A DNA stretch of 17,679 nt from Candidatus Pacearchaeota archaeon CG10_big_fil_rev_8_21_14_0_10_32_14 (GTDB taxonomy: Archaea; Nanobdellota; Nanobdellia; Pacearchaeales; GW2011-AR1). Below are positions 1-7,300 of this stretch, in pieces. The stretch lies in contig PFCY01000093.1 in NCBI GenBank assembly GCA_002763085.1, positions 1 through 17,679 on the forward strand, read 5' to 3'. The translations under genes were made by a program, and so were the position numbers. Each line of letters begins with the position of its first letter. The first letter of the stretch is position 1. The notes below the pieces were generated by a model. The model saw only the letters and a program-made list of their open reading frames with translations. It did no database searches and was not told the origin of the DNA.

Positions 1-108
1 CTCACCCCCTTTCGTTGATAACTAGTGAGAGGATTATATAAATGTGACGTTTATTTTACAATATCTCACAACATAAAAGCTTAAATATTATTTCTAAATG
101 ATTGAAAA
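1..108. other. Gene-free left edge with AT-rich boxes
   Basis: No coding sequence is supported here. An ATTATATAAAT box lies at 33-43 and could be read as a TATA box in either direction; a second box, CTTAAATATTA, lies at 80-90. The short inverted pair CTCAC (1-5) and GTGAG (25-29) is too small to mean much. The 33-43 box could serve a divergent gene beyond the left edge, but no ATG is visible for one. Confidence 0.4.
80..90 (+). promoter_or_regulatory. Putative TATA box for the first Nudix gene
   Basis: CTTAAATATTA is centred about 24 bases before the ATG at 109, matching archaeal TATA spacing for a leaderless transcript. The more TATA-like box at 33-43 is an alternative and would give a leader of roughly 45 bases. 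Confidence 0.45.
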
Positions 109-543
109 ATGGAAGGTCATAATAAGGGTGCGGTTTCAGGAGTTATTTTAAATCCAAAAAATGAAATCTTATTACAATTTAAGGATTCTGGATATCCGTG
201 GTTTCAGGAAAAATGGTGCTGTTTTGGAGGCGCAATTGAATCTGGAGAAGAACCTATAGATGCCTTCTTAAGAGAAATGCAGGAAGAACTTGGAGGTAAA
301 TTAAAGGAAATTAATTATTTTAAAAAATATGTTGGTATTTCTGATACTCATCGCGACGGCAAGCAATTTCGATTGTATGATGTTCATGTATTTGGAGCAA
401 AATATACTGGTGATATAAGTGACATCCGACTCGGCGAGGGTGGAGGGTTTGTTTTTTTAAGTAGAAAATCATTAGATACGCATCCAATTATTGAGCATGA
501 TAAAAAGTTTATTAAAGATTACCTTGATCATTATCTTATATAA
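109..543 (+). CDS. Nudix hydrolase
   Basis: This 144-residue protein is a single Nudix domain that should hydrolyse a nucleoside diphosphate linked to another group, using divalent metal. The complete Nudix box runs from G41 to G62: G41, five residues, E47, seven residues, R55-E56, then E59-E60 and G62. The length is normal for a stand-alone Nudix enzyme. An ATG at 98 is out of frame, so the start at 109 is the first usable ATG, and no Shine-Dalgarno sequence precedes it. The neighbouring nucleotidylyltransferase and nucleotide-sugar enzymes suggest a nucleotide-sugar substrate, as in GDP-mannose mannosyl hydrolases, but the substrate cannot be read from the sequence. The family call is secure; the role is inferred. 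Confidence 0.9.
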   Translation: MEGHNKGAVSGVILNPKNEILLQFKDSGYPWFQEKWCCFGGAIESGEEPIDAFLREMQEELGGKLKEINYFKKYVGISDTHRDGKQFRLYDVHVFGAKYTGDISDIRLGEGGGFVFLSRKSLDTHPIIEHDKKFIKDYLDHYLI

Positions 544-546
544 AAA
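536..546 (+). promoter_or_regulatory. Putative TATA box for the nucleotidylyltransferase gene
   Basis: TTATATAAAAA overlaps the stop codon of the Nudix gene and is centred about 25 bases before the ATG at 566. This supports a separate leaderless transcript and the later start for the next gene. Confidence 0.5.
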
Positions 547-565
547 TATCTCTAATCCAAATAAA

Positions 566-1072
566 ATGGTAATAATAAATCCTTCTGAATTAAGATCATT
601 AAGAGAGAAATTTAAAGATAAGAAAATCGTTTATGTTGGAGGAGTATTTGATATGACTCATGCTGGACATATAATATTTTTTGAAGAATGTAAACAGCTT
701 GGAGATATTTTGGTTGTATTGATTGCCAGAGATTCATTCATAAAAGATTACAAAGGAGAAAACAGACCTATTCTTAATGAGCATATAAGAATGAAGACCG
801 TAGATTCATTCAAACCTGTTGATTATACCCTCTTAGATCCAACAATGAAGTTTACTAAAGAAGAAGGTCATCTAAAAGGATTAAAATTTATTTTAGAAGA
901 ATTAAAACCAGATATTTATGTTGTAAATGATGATATATCTGATTTTGAAGAAAGAAAAAATCTTGTTGAACAATTCTCAACTAAAATTCATATCTCAATA
1001 AGGGATGCTCCTCCAGAATTTGAAAAGATTTCAACATCAAAAATAATAGATATGATAAAAAAGTTAGGGTAA
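566..1072 (+). CDS. Cytidylyltransferase-fold nucleotidylyltransferase (sugar- or polyol-phosphate)
   Basis: The protein belongs to the HxGH nucleotidylyltransferase superfamily, whose members (glycerol-3-phosphate cytidylyltransferase, FAD synthetase RibL, the HldE/RfaE adenylyltransferase domain) join a nucleotide to a phosphorylated substrate. From the start at 566 it has 168 residues. The signature H32-A-G-H35 lies in GVFDMTHAGH after the first beta strand, and an ISTSKIID motif near the C-terminus matches the second conserved nucleotide-contacting motif. The frame stays open back to an ATG at 491, but that start would overlap the Nudix gene by 53 bases and add a hydrophobic tail not expected in the family. 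The TATA box at 536-546 also favours 566. The gene lies 22 bases after the Nudix gene. A heptosyltransferase-like GT9 protein occurs later in the window, so a heptose-1-phosphate nucleotidylyltransferase role is possible but unproven. Confidence 0.82.
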   Translation: MVIINPSELRSLREKFKDKKIVYVGGVFDMTHAGHIIFFEECKQLGDILVVLIARDSFIKDYKGENRPILNEHIRMKTVDSFKPVDYTLLDPTMKFTKEEGHLKGLKFILEELKPDIYVVNDDISDFEERKNLVEQFSTKIHISIRDAPPEFEKISTSKIIDMIKKLG

Positions 1073-1093
1073 ACTTGTCATAAGATAGAACAA

Positions 1094-2074
1094 TCAGCAA
1101 AACTTATCTTTATACCATTCATAAGTTTTTCTCAAACCCTCTTCTATTTCTACTTTTGGAACATATCCTAATTCTTTTAACTTTGTAATATCGGGACATC
1201 TTCTCATAACGCATCCGTTTGGAATAGGTAAAACATTAAATTCTGGAGAAACACCTTCGATATCCAATAATTTTTTTGCTAAATCAATAATTTTAATCTC
1301 TCCATCATCACGACCTACATGAATCGTTTTTCCATTTGTTAGTTCGCTTTCCATAACCATCTGTGTTGCAGCGACCCCATCATCAATATAACAGAATGTT
1401 CTTGTCTCCTGACCGCCATATATCTTGAAAGGGTCATCTCTTTTAACAACTCGTTCTATGAATTGTGGTATCACATGTTCAAACCCCATTCTTGGTCCGT
1501 AAATATTATGATATCTTATTATTGAAAAATTATTTAATTTTTTTGCATGTGCATATGAATGAAATGCAATTTCTCCGAGGATTTTACTTCCTCCATAACT
1601 CCATCTAACATTTGTAGGATCGTCGACAATTAAAGGAATTTCTTCAGGTGTTGGAATAGGGAATTTATCACCAAGAAAATTTAATGCTCCGGCATATGTT
1701 TCAGAGCTGGAAGTAAAAAGAATTTTTCCTTTTTTTTGATTAGAAAACCAATCAAGAATATTAATGGTTCCTAAAACTCCTACTTTTAGTACTTGATCAG
1801 GGATATTATAAAAATTTTCTGTCCCATTTATTGCTGCTAAATGATATACAAAATCAAATTGGGGTTTTATTGCATCGAATGTTTCAGCTTTAGTGATATC
1901 TCCATTGATAAGATTAACATTTCCTCTTTCTATTAATACCCTAAATTCTAAATCTTCTTTTCCCCGTGCAAAATTATCAAGGATTGTAACTTCATGATTT
2001 TGATTCGCTAAATGTTTAGCTAAATGAAATCCAATAAATCCTGCACCCCCCGTAATCAAAGTTTTCTTTCTCAT
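1094..2074 (-). CDS. NAD-dependent epimerase/dehydratase (extended SDR)
   Basis: This 326-residue protein has the features of an extended short-chain dehydrogenase acting on nucleotide sugars. The NAD-binding glycine motif TGGAGFIG occupies residues 8-15, D33 ends the second strand where it would hold the adenosine ribose, and the active site is T121-S-S-S124 with Y160-x3-K164. SSSET, rather than the TDE of classical 4,6-dehydratases, points toward an epimerase or UDP-glucuronate decarboxylase-like enzyme, but the exact reaction is not determined. The C-terminal part contains the RTFCYIDD region and a final helix typical of the family. It ends 21 bases from the convergent nucleotidylyltransferase gene and is transcribed divergently from the C-methyltransferase. 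A TATA box at 2093-2104 fits a leaderless start at 2074. Confidence 0.92.
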   Translation of the reverse strand: MRKKTLITGGAGFIGFHLAKHLANQNHEVTILDNFARGKEDLEFRVLIERGNVNLINGDITKAETFDAIKPQFDFVYHLAAINGTENFYNIPDQVLKVGVLGTINILDWFSNQKKGKILFTSSSETYAGALNFLGDKFPIPTPEEIPLIVDDPTNVRWSYGGSKILGEIAFHSYAHAKKLNNFSIIRYHNIYGPRMGFEHVIPQFIERVVKRDDPFKIYGGQETRTFCYIDDGVAATQMVMESELTNGKTIHVGRDDGEIKIIDLAKKLLDIEGVSPEFNVLPIPNGCVMRRCPDITKLKELGYVPKVEIEEGLRKTYEWYKDKFC

Positions 2075-2092
2075 TTGATTTACGTCGCAATT

Positions 2093-2104
2093 TTATTTAT
2101 AAAT
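2093..2104 (-). promoter_or_regulatory. TATA box for the SDR gene
   Basis: Read on the minus strand this is ATTTATAAATAA, centred about 24 bases upstream of the ATG at 2074. It fits an archaeal leaderless promoter. Confidence 0.6.
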
Positions 2105-2153
2105 TTAATGACATAATATAAACTATTCAAAATATATAAGAATTTTAGATAAA

Positions 2154-2162
2154 TTATTTAAA
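2154..2162 (+). promoter_or_regulatory. TATA box for the C-methyltransferase gene
   Basis: TTATTTAAA is centred about 27 bases before the ATG at 2185. Together with the minus-strand box at 2093-2104 it makes this a compact divergent promoter region. Confidence 0.55.
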
Positions 2163-2184
2163 CCGATTTAATTGTATAAAAATC

Positions 2185-3426
2185 ATGTCAGAAGCAGATT
2201 ATACTAGTAAAGTCGTCGACGCTTGTCAAATATGTGGAAACGGTGATCTAAAATCAATCCTATCCGTGGGTTTTTTACCGCCAGTGAATGCTTTGAGGAA
2301 TATAGGAGAAAGATTATCTGAAGAACCCAGTTACCCTGCAGAATTGTTTTTCTGCGATGAATGCAAACTGATGCAGTTAGGACTTGTTGTAAACCCGAAA
2401 ATTTTATTTCCAGTACAATATCCTTATACAAGTAGCACAACAAAAGTTCTAAGGGAAAATTTTAAAGAACTATATTCAGAATCATCAAGATTAATAGATA
2501 TTGCAAGAGATGATTTAGTTGTAGATATAGGTTCTAATGACGGAAATCTTTTAAGTAATTTTAAGGATTATCACCAAGTTTTAGGAATAACTCCTGAAGA
2601 AATTGGAAAATTGGCCGTTGCAAGAGGAATTCCAACTGTTTTTGATTATTTTCATAAAGGAACAGTAGAGTATGTTAAATCTAATCATGGTAAGGCTAAA
2701 ATAGTAACTGCAACAAATGTATTCGCTCACATTGACGACGTAAATCATGTAACAGATTTAATAACTGACTTACTTGACGATAAAGGAGTTTTTATTTCAG
2801 AGTCACATTATCTTTACAAATTAGTACAGACACTTCAATATGACACGATATATCATGAACATCTTAGGTATTATTCATTAGAAAGTTTAATAAATTTATT
2901 TGAGAGACATGATCTTGAAGTTTTTCATGCTAAAGACATTCCTTCTCACGGCGGTTCAATTAGAGTCTATGCAGCGCGTAAAGGCGATTATCAAGTGAAT
3001 GATTCAGTTAAATTGGTGCTTGAAAGAGAGAAAGCTTTTCTAACTCCAGAAAAATTTGAAGATTTTCGCAAAGATGTTGTTTTATCAAAAATAAACCTGT
3101 ATAATCTGATCAAAGGAGTAAAAACTCATGGAATGCGAATCTATGGAATCGGAGCTCCATCACGAGCAAGCACTTTAATCAATTACGTCGGACTTGACGA
3201 AGGAATAATTGATTCTGTTATGGAAGTTCCAGGCTCTCACAAAATAGGAAAATATGTTCCTGGCACTAAAATTCCAATCTATGAAGAAGCTAAACTTTAT
3301 CAAGACCAACCAGAATACGCAATTTTATTTTCATGGCATATCGCTGATGAATTAGCCCCAAAATTAAGAGAGAAAGGTTACAAAGGAAATTTCATTGTCC
3401 CACTTCCAGAGCCAAGAATAATTTAA
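2185..3426 (+). CDS. SAM-dependent nucleotide-sugar C-methyltransferase
   Basis: The 413-residue protein has the three-part layout of sugar C-methyltransferases such as TcaB9 and TylC3, which add a methyl branch to a keto-deoxy nucleotide sugar. An N-terminal zinc-binding domain has Cys14, Cys17, Cys57 and Cys60 (CxxC pairs). The Rossmann SAM-binding domain carries VVDIGSNDG at 112-120. Y223-H-E-H226 matches the catalytic Tyr/His region of the family. The C-terminal domain (roughly 310-413) begins with MRIYGIGAPSRAS and ends in PLPEPRII, as in Methyltransf_14 domains. The length is normal. The start is set by the TATA box at 2154-2162, which would give a leaderless message. Its stop codon overlaps the stop of the convergent Nudix gene by four bases. 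The exact sugar and the methylated carbon cannot be read from the sequence. Confidence 0.92.
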   Translation: MSEADYTSKVVDACQICGNGDLKSILSVGFLPPVNALRNIGERLSEEPSYPAELFFCDECKLMQLGLVVNPKILFPVQYPYTSSTTKVLRENFKELYSESSRLIDIARDDLVVDIGSNDGNLLSNFKDYHQVLGITPEEIGKLAVARGIPTVFDYFHKGTVEYVKSNHGKAKIVTATNVFAHIDDVNHVTDLITDLLDDKGVFISESHYLYKLVQTLQYDTIYHEHLRYYSLESLINLFERHDLEVFHAKDIPSHGGSIRVYAARKGDYQVNDSVKLVLEREKAFLTPEKFEDFRKDVVLSKINLYNLIKGVKTHGMRIYGIGAPSRASTLINYVGLDEGIIDSVMEVPGSHKIGKYVPGTKIPIYEEAKLYQDQPEYAILFSWHIADELAPKLREKGYKGNFIVPLPEPRII

Positions 3427-3965
3427 AGTTTATTAAGATAGTCGAGGCATAGATACACCGTAAGGAATTCATTCATTATCCCTAAATCTCTGTTCTTTAA
3501 TTTCAATCTAAATTCATTAATAGGAATTTTTATTATCTTTATAAATTCTTGATTATCAATATAATCATATTTAACTTTTTTACAATTAGTTGCAACAAAA
3601 CAATAAATTTTTTCTGTTCCATAACTCCAAGTATAAAATGACGAAACATAAATTAAATTCCCTGTATATCCAGTCTCTTCAAGCAATTCTCGTTTAGCAC
3701 AATCAAGAGGATCTTCATTATTTTCAATTAATCCGCCAGGAACACTTATAATCTTCTTTTCTGGTCCAGGTCTGTATTGTTCAATTAAAATAACATTATT
3801 TTGATCATCTATCGCAAAAATATTGACCCCATCATTACTTTTTACAATATCATAATCAGAAATATTCCCATTAGGTAATTTAAATTGTTTCCTCAACATT
3901 TTTCTATACCCAGAATATTTTATATCTTCGCTAACTTTTTCCCATTCTATTGAATCCATTGTCAT
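3423..3965 (-). CDS. Nudix hydrolase, ADP-ribose pyrophosphatase-like
   Basis: The 180-residue protein has the EQYRPG motif (62-67) followed by a PGG turn and a full Nudix box from G78 to G99 (E84, R92-E93, E96-E97). This arrangement is typical of ADP-ribose and ADP-sugar pyrophosphatases. The frame is open back to an ATG at 4004, but the ATG at 3965 overlaps the TGA of the upstream membrane-protein gene in an ATGA junction. That gives a normal length and suggests translational coupling, so I chose it; a third ATG at 3959 is also possible. The enzyme is co-transcribed with the GT-C-like gene. It may clear ADP-ribose or a nucleotide sugar, but its link to glycan synthesis is only by position. 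It differs clearly from the first Nudix protein in this window. Confidence 0.88.
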   Translation of the reverse strand: MTMDSIEWEKVSEDIKYSGYRKMLRKQFKLPNGNISDYDIVKSNDGVNIFAIDDQNNVILIEQYRPGPEKKIISVPGGLIENNEDPLDCAKRELLEETGYTGNLIYVSSFYTWSYGTEKIYCFVATNCKKVKYDYIDNQEFIKIIKIPINEFRLKLKNRDLGIMNEFLTVYLCLDYLNKL

Positions 3966-5347
3966 AATCTTGATATTTGTTCCTCCTTTATTCCATAGAC
4001 GCATAATTCATTATAACATTTTATAAGTTGATAATTTCTTAGTGATGGTGTTTTATCTATTTTATATAAAATATTTTTATTTATTATTAAATATTTAATC
4101 TCACCATAAGACTGATTATCTGGCCTATCAAAATCAAATCTTATGACCATTTTTTCTCTAAGAGGTATTTTAGATTTTGTTTCAACACTATAACTTTTCA
4201 TAGTACTTCTATTATCATTGTAAGCTTCATAATCTTGTAACCATATGAATCTAGGGTTATTTTCCCAACTATAGACTGCAATATTATACGCTTGATCCGT
4301 ATAGGTTAAATACAGATTAGATGGATAGTTTTTCTCTATTTCCTCAAGATCATTCTGCGAATCTCGATCAATTTTGTAAGAAAAAGTATTGCTTACAAAG
4401 ATTAAAATTATAAAAATTGATAAAATACAATGCCATTTTATTTCTCTATCTGTAAGTACTTCTTTAAGCGACATTAATATTATAGGTGTTAATATTAAGA
4501 AATATTTTATATTAAAGATTCTGATTAAAAAGAAACTTGAGACTAAAATAATTAATAATAACTCATTCTTATATTTTTTTATGTCAATTTTATATATAAA
4601 TATTAATAATGGACTTATAATGATTATCAACGGTAAAAGTAATTGAGGTTTATCAAGAAGAACGCCAAAATTTCTAGACTCTCTTACTCCCATACTGACT
4701 AAAACATTTGCTCCGAAATATCTTATGAATGAATAAAATGGGTTGCCAAATAATTTATAATCAATGATTAATCTGGGAAATATTCCGATTGTCATCATTA
4801 TAAAAAACATTAAAAAATCATTGAATGTATTTCTCCAAAAATATATTAATAAATAAAATACAATTAAGATTATCATTGGATCATAAAATGCTATGCTCAG
4901 CCCGGCAAATAGTCCGGAATAATACAAATGATACTTTATTGATTTTTTTTCAAAAAATAGATAGGATAATGTAAAAAATAGGGTAGCGGGCAAAACAGGT
5001 GTGGTTTGTATTCCAACTATCCACACAATTGGTGAAAAAATAAATAAAAGTAGCAATTTTTTATCTTTTTTAAATAAATAGAGTGAAATAGAAATTAAAA
5101 ATATCCAAAATACATTGCATAATCTTAACATAATATCTGATGCCCACATTTTTAATGCTAACGAGATTAATATAGGATAAAGAACTGAATGGGCTGAAAA
5201 TAAATCAACATTATTTATTCCTGCAAAATATTTTGCCACCGTAATATACTCATTTGAATCATGATAACTTATTTTTATTGAGAAAAGGGCATATAAAAAT
5301 AAAATTATTGCAAAAATAATAAAAATATATTTTATGTTTTTTTCCAT
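3962..5347 (-). CDS. GT-C-like polytopic membrane glycosyltransferase
   Basis: This is an integral membrane protein of 461 residues (463 from the alternative ATG at 5353). One N-terminal helix is followed by a loop with the pentapeptide DSNEY (D30, E33), then about nine to eleven hydrophobic segments to about residue 325, and a soluble C-terminal tail of about 130 residues. An acidic pair in the first extracytoplasmic loop after helix 1 is the hallmark of GT-C enzymes, which use lipid-phosphate sugars on the outer membrane face. The TATA box at 5369-5377 is centred 26 bases before the ATG at 5347, which favours that start. The gene ends in an ATGA overlap with the Nudix gene. No family was recognised with certainty, so the glycosyltransferase function is inferred from topology and the acidic loop. 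Confidence 0.7.
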   Translation of the reverse strand: MEKNIKYIFIIFAIILFLYALFSIKISYHDSNEYITVAKYFAGINNVDLFSAHSVLYPILISLALKMWASDIMLRLCNVFWIFLISISLYLFKKDKKLLLLFIFSPIVWIVGIQTTPVLPATLFFTLSYLFFEKKSIKYHLYYSGLFAGLSIAFYDPMIILIVFYLLIYFWRNTFNDFLMFFIMMTIGIFPRLIIDYKLFGNPFYSFIRYFGANVLVSMGVRESRNFGVLLDKPQLLLPLIIIISPLLIFIYKIDIKKYKNELLLIILVSSFFLIRIFNIKYFLILTPIILMSLKEVLTDREIKWHCILSIFIILIFVSNTFSYKIDRDSQNDLEEIEKNYPSNLYLTYTDQAYNIAVYSWENNPRFIWLQDYEAYNDNRSTMKSYSVETKSKIPLREKMVIRFDFDRPDNQSYGEIKYLIINKNILYKIDKTPSLRNYQLIKCYNELCVYGIKEEQISRL

Positions 5348-5368
5348 GGTCATTTACTACGAACTCGA

Positions 5369-5377
5369 TTTATAAAA
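5369..5377 (-). promoter_or_regulatory. TATA box for the first GT-C-like gene
   Basis: On the minus strand this reads TTTTATAAA, centred 26 bases before the ATG at 5347 and 20 before the one at 5353. It lies just outside the left target duplication of the inserted element, so the insertion sits where the promoter's upstream BRE side would be. Confidence 0.55.
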
Positions 5378-5382
5378 CTTAG

Positions 5383-5391
5383 GGATTTTTC
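5383..5391 (+). repeat. Left 9-bp target-site duplication
   Basis: GGATTTTTC directly abuts the left terminal inverted repeat and is repeated exactly, in the same orientation, at 5634-5642. A perfect direct repeat at both outer edges of an inverted-repeat element is the mark of a transposition event. Confidence 0.85.
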
Positions 5392-5633
5392 GGCTTCATC
5401 CCATATTACAAAAATTAATTTATTTATAATAGAGATTTTATTTGGTATTAGGGCGAGAGTTTACATTTTGTCAAATTATCTAATCAATTCAAAATGTTGG
5501 CTCGAGTTGGGACTCGATTTGGGCGAGCAACTTCGTGTTAAGGGGTAAGGTCTTGGTTGGTGGTCGAAGTTGTGTGTTTGGCAAGTAAATTACAAACAAA
5601 ATCTCACAAAAAAATTTAATTTGGGATGAAGCC
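5392..5633. mobile_element. MITE-like non-autonomous element, 242 bp
   Basis: The ends are 17-bp inverted repeats: GGCTTCATCCCATATTA at 5392-5408 and its complement with one mismatch at 5617-5633. They are flanked by perfect GGATTTTTC duplications. Inside is a second imperfect inverted pair, GAGATTTTATTTG (5432-5444) against 5593-5605 with 12 of 13 matching, and a G-rich core with further hairpins, so the whole element can fold back on itself. It contains no transposase and no plausible coding sequence. A 9-bp duplication with ends starting GG is compatible with mobilisation by an IS1-, IS5 (IS903 group)- or IS4-type transposase in trans; the family cannot be settled here. It occupies most of the 325-base gap between two divergent genes. 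No second copy was seen in this window. Confidence 0.82.
5496..5573 (+). other. Hairpin-rich G-rich core of the element
   Basis: Three competing stems are visible. TCGAGT (5502-5507) pairs with ACTCGA (5512-5517) around a TGGG loop. GTTG-G-CTCG (5496-5504) pairs with CGAGCAAC (5524-5531) with one bulged G. CAACTTCG (5528-5535) pairs perfectly with CGAAGTTG (5565-5572). This part is more G+C-rich than its surroundings. It could be a structured RNA or simply the folded core of the MITE. Confidence 0.5.
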
Positions 5634-5642
5634 GGATTTTTC
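5634..5642 (+). repeat. Right 9-bp target-site duplication
   Basis: This GGATTTTTC is identical to 5383-5391 and directly abuts the right inverted repeat. Confidence 0.85.
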
Positions 5643-5647
5643 ATAAA

Positions 5648-5657
5648 GGTTTTAAAC
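5648..5657 (+). promoter_or_regulatory. TATA box for the flippase gene
   Basis: The TTTAAA core (5651-5656) is centred about 26 bases before the ATG at 5679, fitting a leaderless transcript. It lies only 8 bases beyond the right target duplication. Confidence 0.55.
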
Positions 5658-5678
5658 ACCATTTTATTCCTTCGGTGA

Positions 5679-7250
5679 ATGAAAAATAAAATAATAAAAT
5701 CTGAGGATCCTGCACTAGAAACTGCTAATAATTCAGATATTGATCAATCTTTAAAATTAGTAGCAAGATCATCAATTATCATTTTCGCAGGGATTATTAT
5801 CTCTAAAATATTGACATATATTTATCGGATAATAATAGCCAGACAATTTGGACCGGAGATATATGGTGTTTTTAGTTTGATTTTAATGATGATTGGTTTC
5901 TTAACACCATTTATCAATCTAGGGTTAAATGAGGGGCTGTTGAGATTTATACCACAATGGAGAGGGAAGAATGAAACTAAAAAGATTGAATATGCGACAT
6001 CTTTTTCCACAAAATTTATTCTATTGAACAGCATAATAATTTCTGGAATTCTTTTTTTACTTGCTGATTTTATTTCAATAACTTTATTCAAAGAACCTCA
6101 ACTTACTCCTTTTACACAGATTGTTGCCGTTTTCTTGATATTTATGGTTTTTTCAAGATTTCTTTTGATAATTATACGAAGTTATGAATATGTTGTAATT
6201 CATACACTCTTAGAAAAAATAATAATGACGTCAATACATGTTCTTTTTCTAATTTTATTAATTTCTATTGGACTAAACTCAGATTCAATTATCTATTCTT
6301 ATGTTGCAGGATTTATTATTGTAACTATCATTTCGTATATTTATATAAACAAGATAATCAAACTAAAATTTCATTCAAATATAGATGACTCTGAAAAAAA
6401 GACAATCAGAAAAGAGCTTTTATTCTATTCTATTCCGATCATGTTTTCTGGTATAATAACTGTAATGTTCACGTGGGTTGACACATTTTTTATAGGATAC
6501 TTCCTCGGCACAAAAGATGTTGGAATCTACAATGCAGCTGTTCCAATTGCGACATTGATGTTGATAACTCAAGAGATTTTTCTTCATCTTCTTTATCCAA
6601 TATTTAATAGGGAATTTTCTAAAGATAATATAAAAAATATAGACAATTTAAGCAAACAAGTCACCAAATGGATTTTCATGATCAATCTTCCTATATTATT
6701 GTTTGTATTGATTTACCCCCATTATATCATAAACCTCCTTTTTGGTCCAGAATATGTTCAAGCGAGTAATTCATTAAGAATTCTGTCTATAGGTGTTTTT
6801 TTATCAAGTATATTTTACGTATCTCAAAGATTAATATTAGTAAAAGGCAAATCTAAGATTTTATTTTGGGATTTATTTTATACATCAATTCTAAACATTA
6901 TTTTGAATATTATTTTAACTCCAAAGTTAGGCATAAATGGTGCTGCGTTTGCTACAACATTTTCATGGATAATTCTTAGTTTGCTCTGGATTTATCAAAC
7001 AAAAAAGTATCTTAATATTGTTCCTTTGAGAAGAAAAATGTTGAATATCAGTCTCGTATCGATTATTCCATTTTTATTCCTGATTTATATTGGAAGGATT
7101 ATAAAAATAAACAATTTATCTATTGTTCTGATTTTTATAACCTACATTTTATTGTATTATCTTCTGCTTTTGATGACAAAGTGTTTAGATAAGAATGATA
7201 TTACAATATTAAAAGCGTTCACTATGAAGATATTTAAGACAAGATCTTAG
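5679..7250 (+). CDS. Wzx-type polysaccharide flippase (MOP superfamily)
   Basis: The 523-residue protein has about twelve to fourteen hydrophobic segments spread through its length, as in Wzx/RfbX flippases that move lipid-linked oligosaccharides across the cytoplasmic membrane. The N-terminal ARQFGPEIYGVFSL segment, followed by a Leu/Asn/Glu-containing second helix (NLGLNEGLLRFIP), is the typical opening of the polysaccharide-biosynthesis family, and the repeated GPEY/GPEIYG elements fit its two-bundle fold. The roughly 35-residue N-terminal stretch before the first helix is hydrophilic and cytoplasmic. The gene stands alone behind its own TATA box and is followed by a GT4 gene, with a second promoter in the gap. 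It is the likely exporter for the glycan built by the surrounding enzymes. Substrate specificity is not readable. Confidence 0.9.
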   Translation: MKNKIIKSEDPALETANNSDIDQSLKLVARSSIIIFAGIIISKILTYIYRIIIARQFGPEIYGVFSLILMMIGFLTPFINLGLNEGLLRFIPQWRGKNETKKIEYATSFSTKFILLNSIIISGILFLLADFISITLFKEPQLTPFTQIVAVFLIFMVFSRFLLIIIRSYEYVVIHTLLEKIIMTSIHVLFLILLISIGLNSDSIIYSYVAGFIIVTIISYIYINKIIKLKFHSNIDDSEKKTIRKELLFYSIPIMFSGIITVMFTWVDTFFIGYFLGTKDVGIYNAAVPIATLMLITQEIFLHLLYPIFNREFSKDNIKNIDNLSKQVTKWIFMINLPILLFVLIYPHYIINLLFGPEYVQASNSLRILSIGVFLSSIFYVSQRLILVKGKSKILFWDLFYTSILNIILNIILTPKLGINGAAFATTFSWIILSLLWIYQTKKYLNIVPLRRKMLNISLVSIIPFLFLIYIGRIIKINNLSIVLIFITYILLYYLLLLMTKCLDKNDITILKAFTMKIFKTRS

Positions 7251-7272
7251 AGCGATTAAATAAACAATTACC

Positions 7273-7281
7273 TTTATAATT
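7273..7281 (+). promoter_or_regulatory. TATA box for the GT4 gene
   Basis: TTTATAATT is centred 24 bases before the ATG at 7301. This favours that codon over the TTG at 7292. Confidence 0.5.
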
Positions 7282-7300
7282 ACTAAATTTCTTGAATTTT

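Noticed and set aside
1..108. Regulatory hairpin formed by CTCAC and GTGAG at the left edge
   Set aside because: A 5-bp stem with a 19-base loop in AT-rich sequence is likely chance.
491..565. N-terminal extension of the nucleotidylyltransferase from the ATG at 491
   Set aside because: It overlaps the Nudix gene by 53 bases, adds a hydrophobic stretch foreign to the family and ignores the TATA box at 536-546.
3982..3986. GGAGG on the minus strand as a ribosome binding site for the Nudix gene
   Set aside because: It lies 16 bases before the ATG at 3965, too far for a standard site; coupling through the ATGA overlap explains the start better.
3966..4004. N-terminal extension of the second Nudix protein from the ATG at 4004
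   Set aside because: The ATG at 3965 makes an ATGA overlap with the upstream stop and gives a normal domain start; the extension only re-reads the end of the membrane-protein gene.
4389..4646. Plus-strand open frame of 85 codons
   Set aside because: It lies wholly antisense to the GT-C-like gene, is made of AT-rich codons and has no promoter or recognisable motif.
5392..5633. Free-standing riboswitch or RNase P/SRP RNA gene
   Set aside because: The long closing stem looked like an RNA helix, but the exact 9-bp direct repeats at both edges fit a transposed element, and no known RNA signature was recognised.
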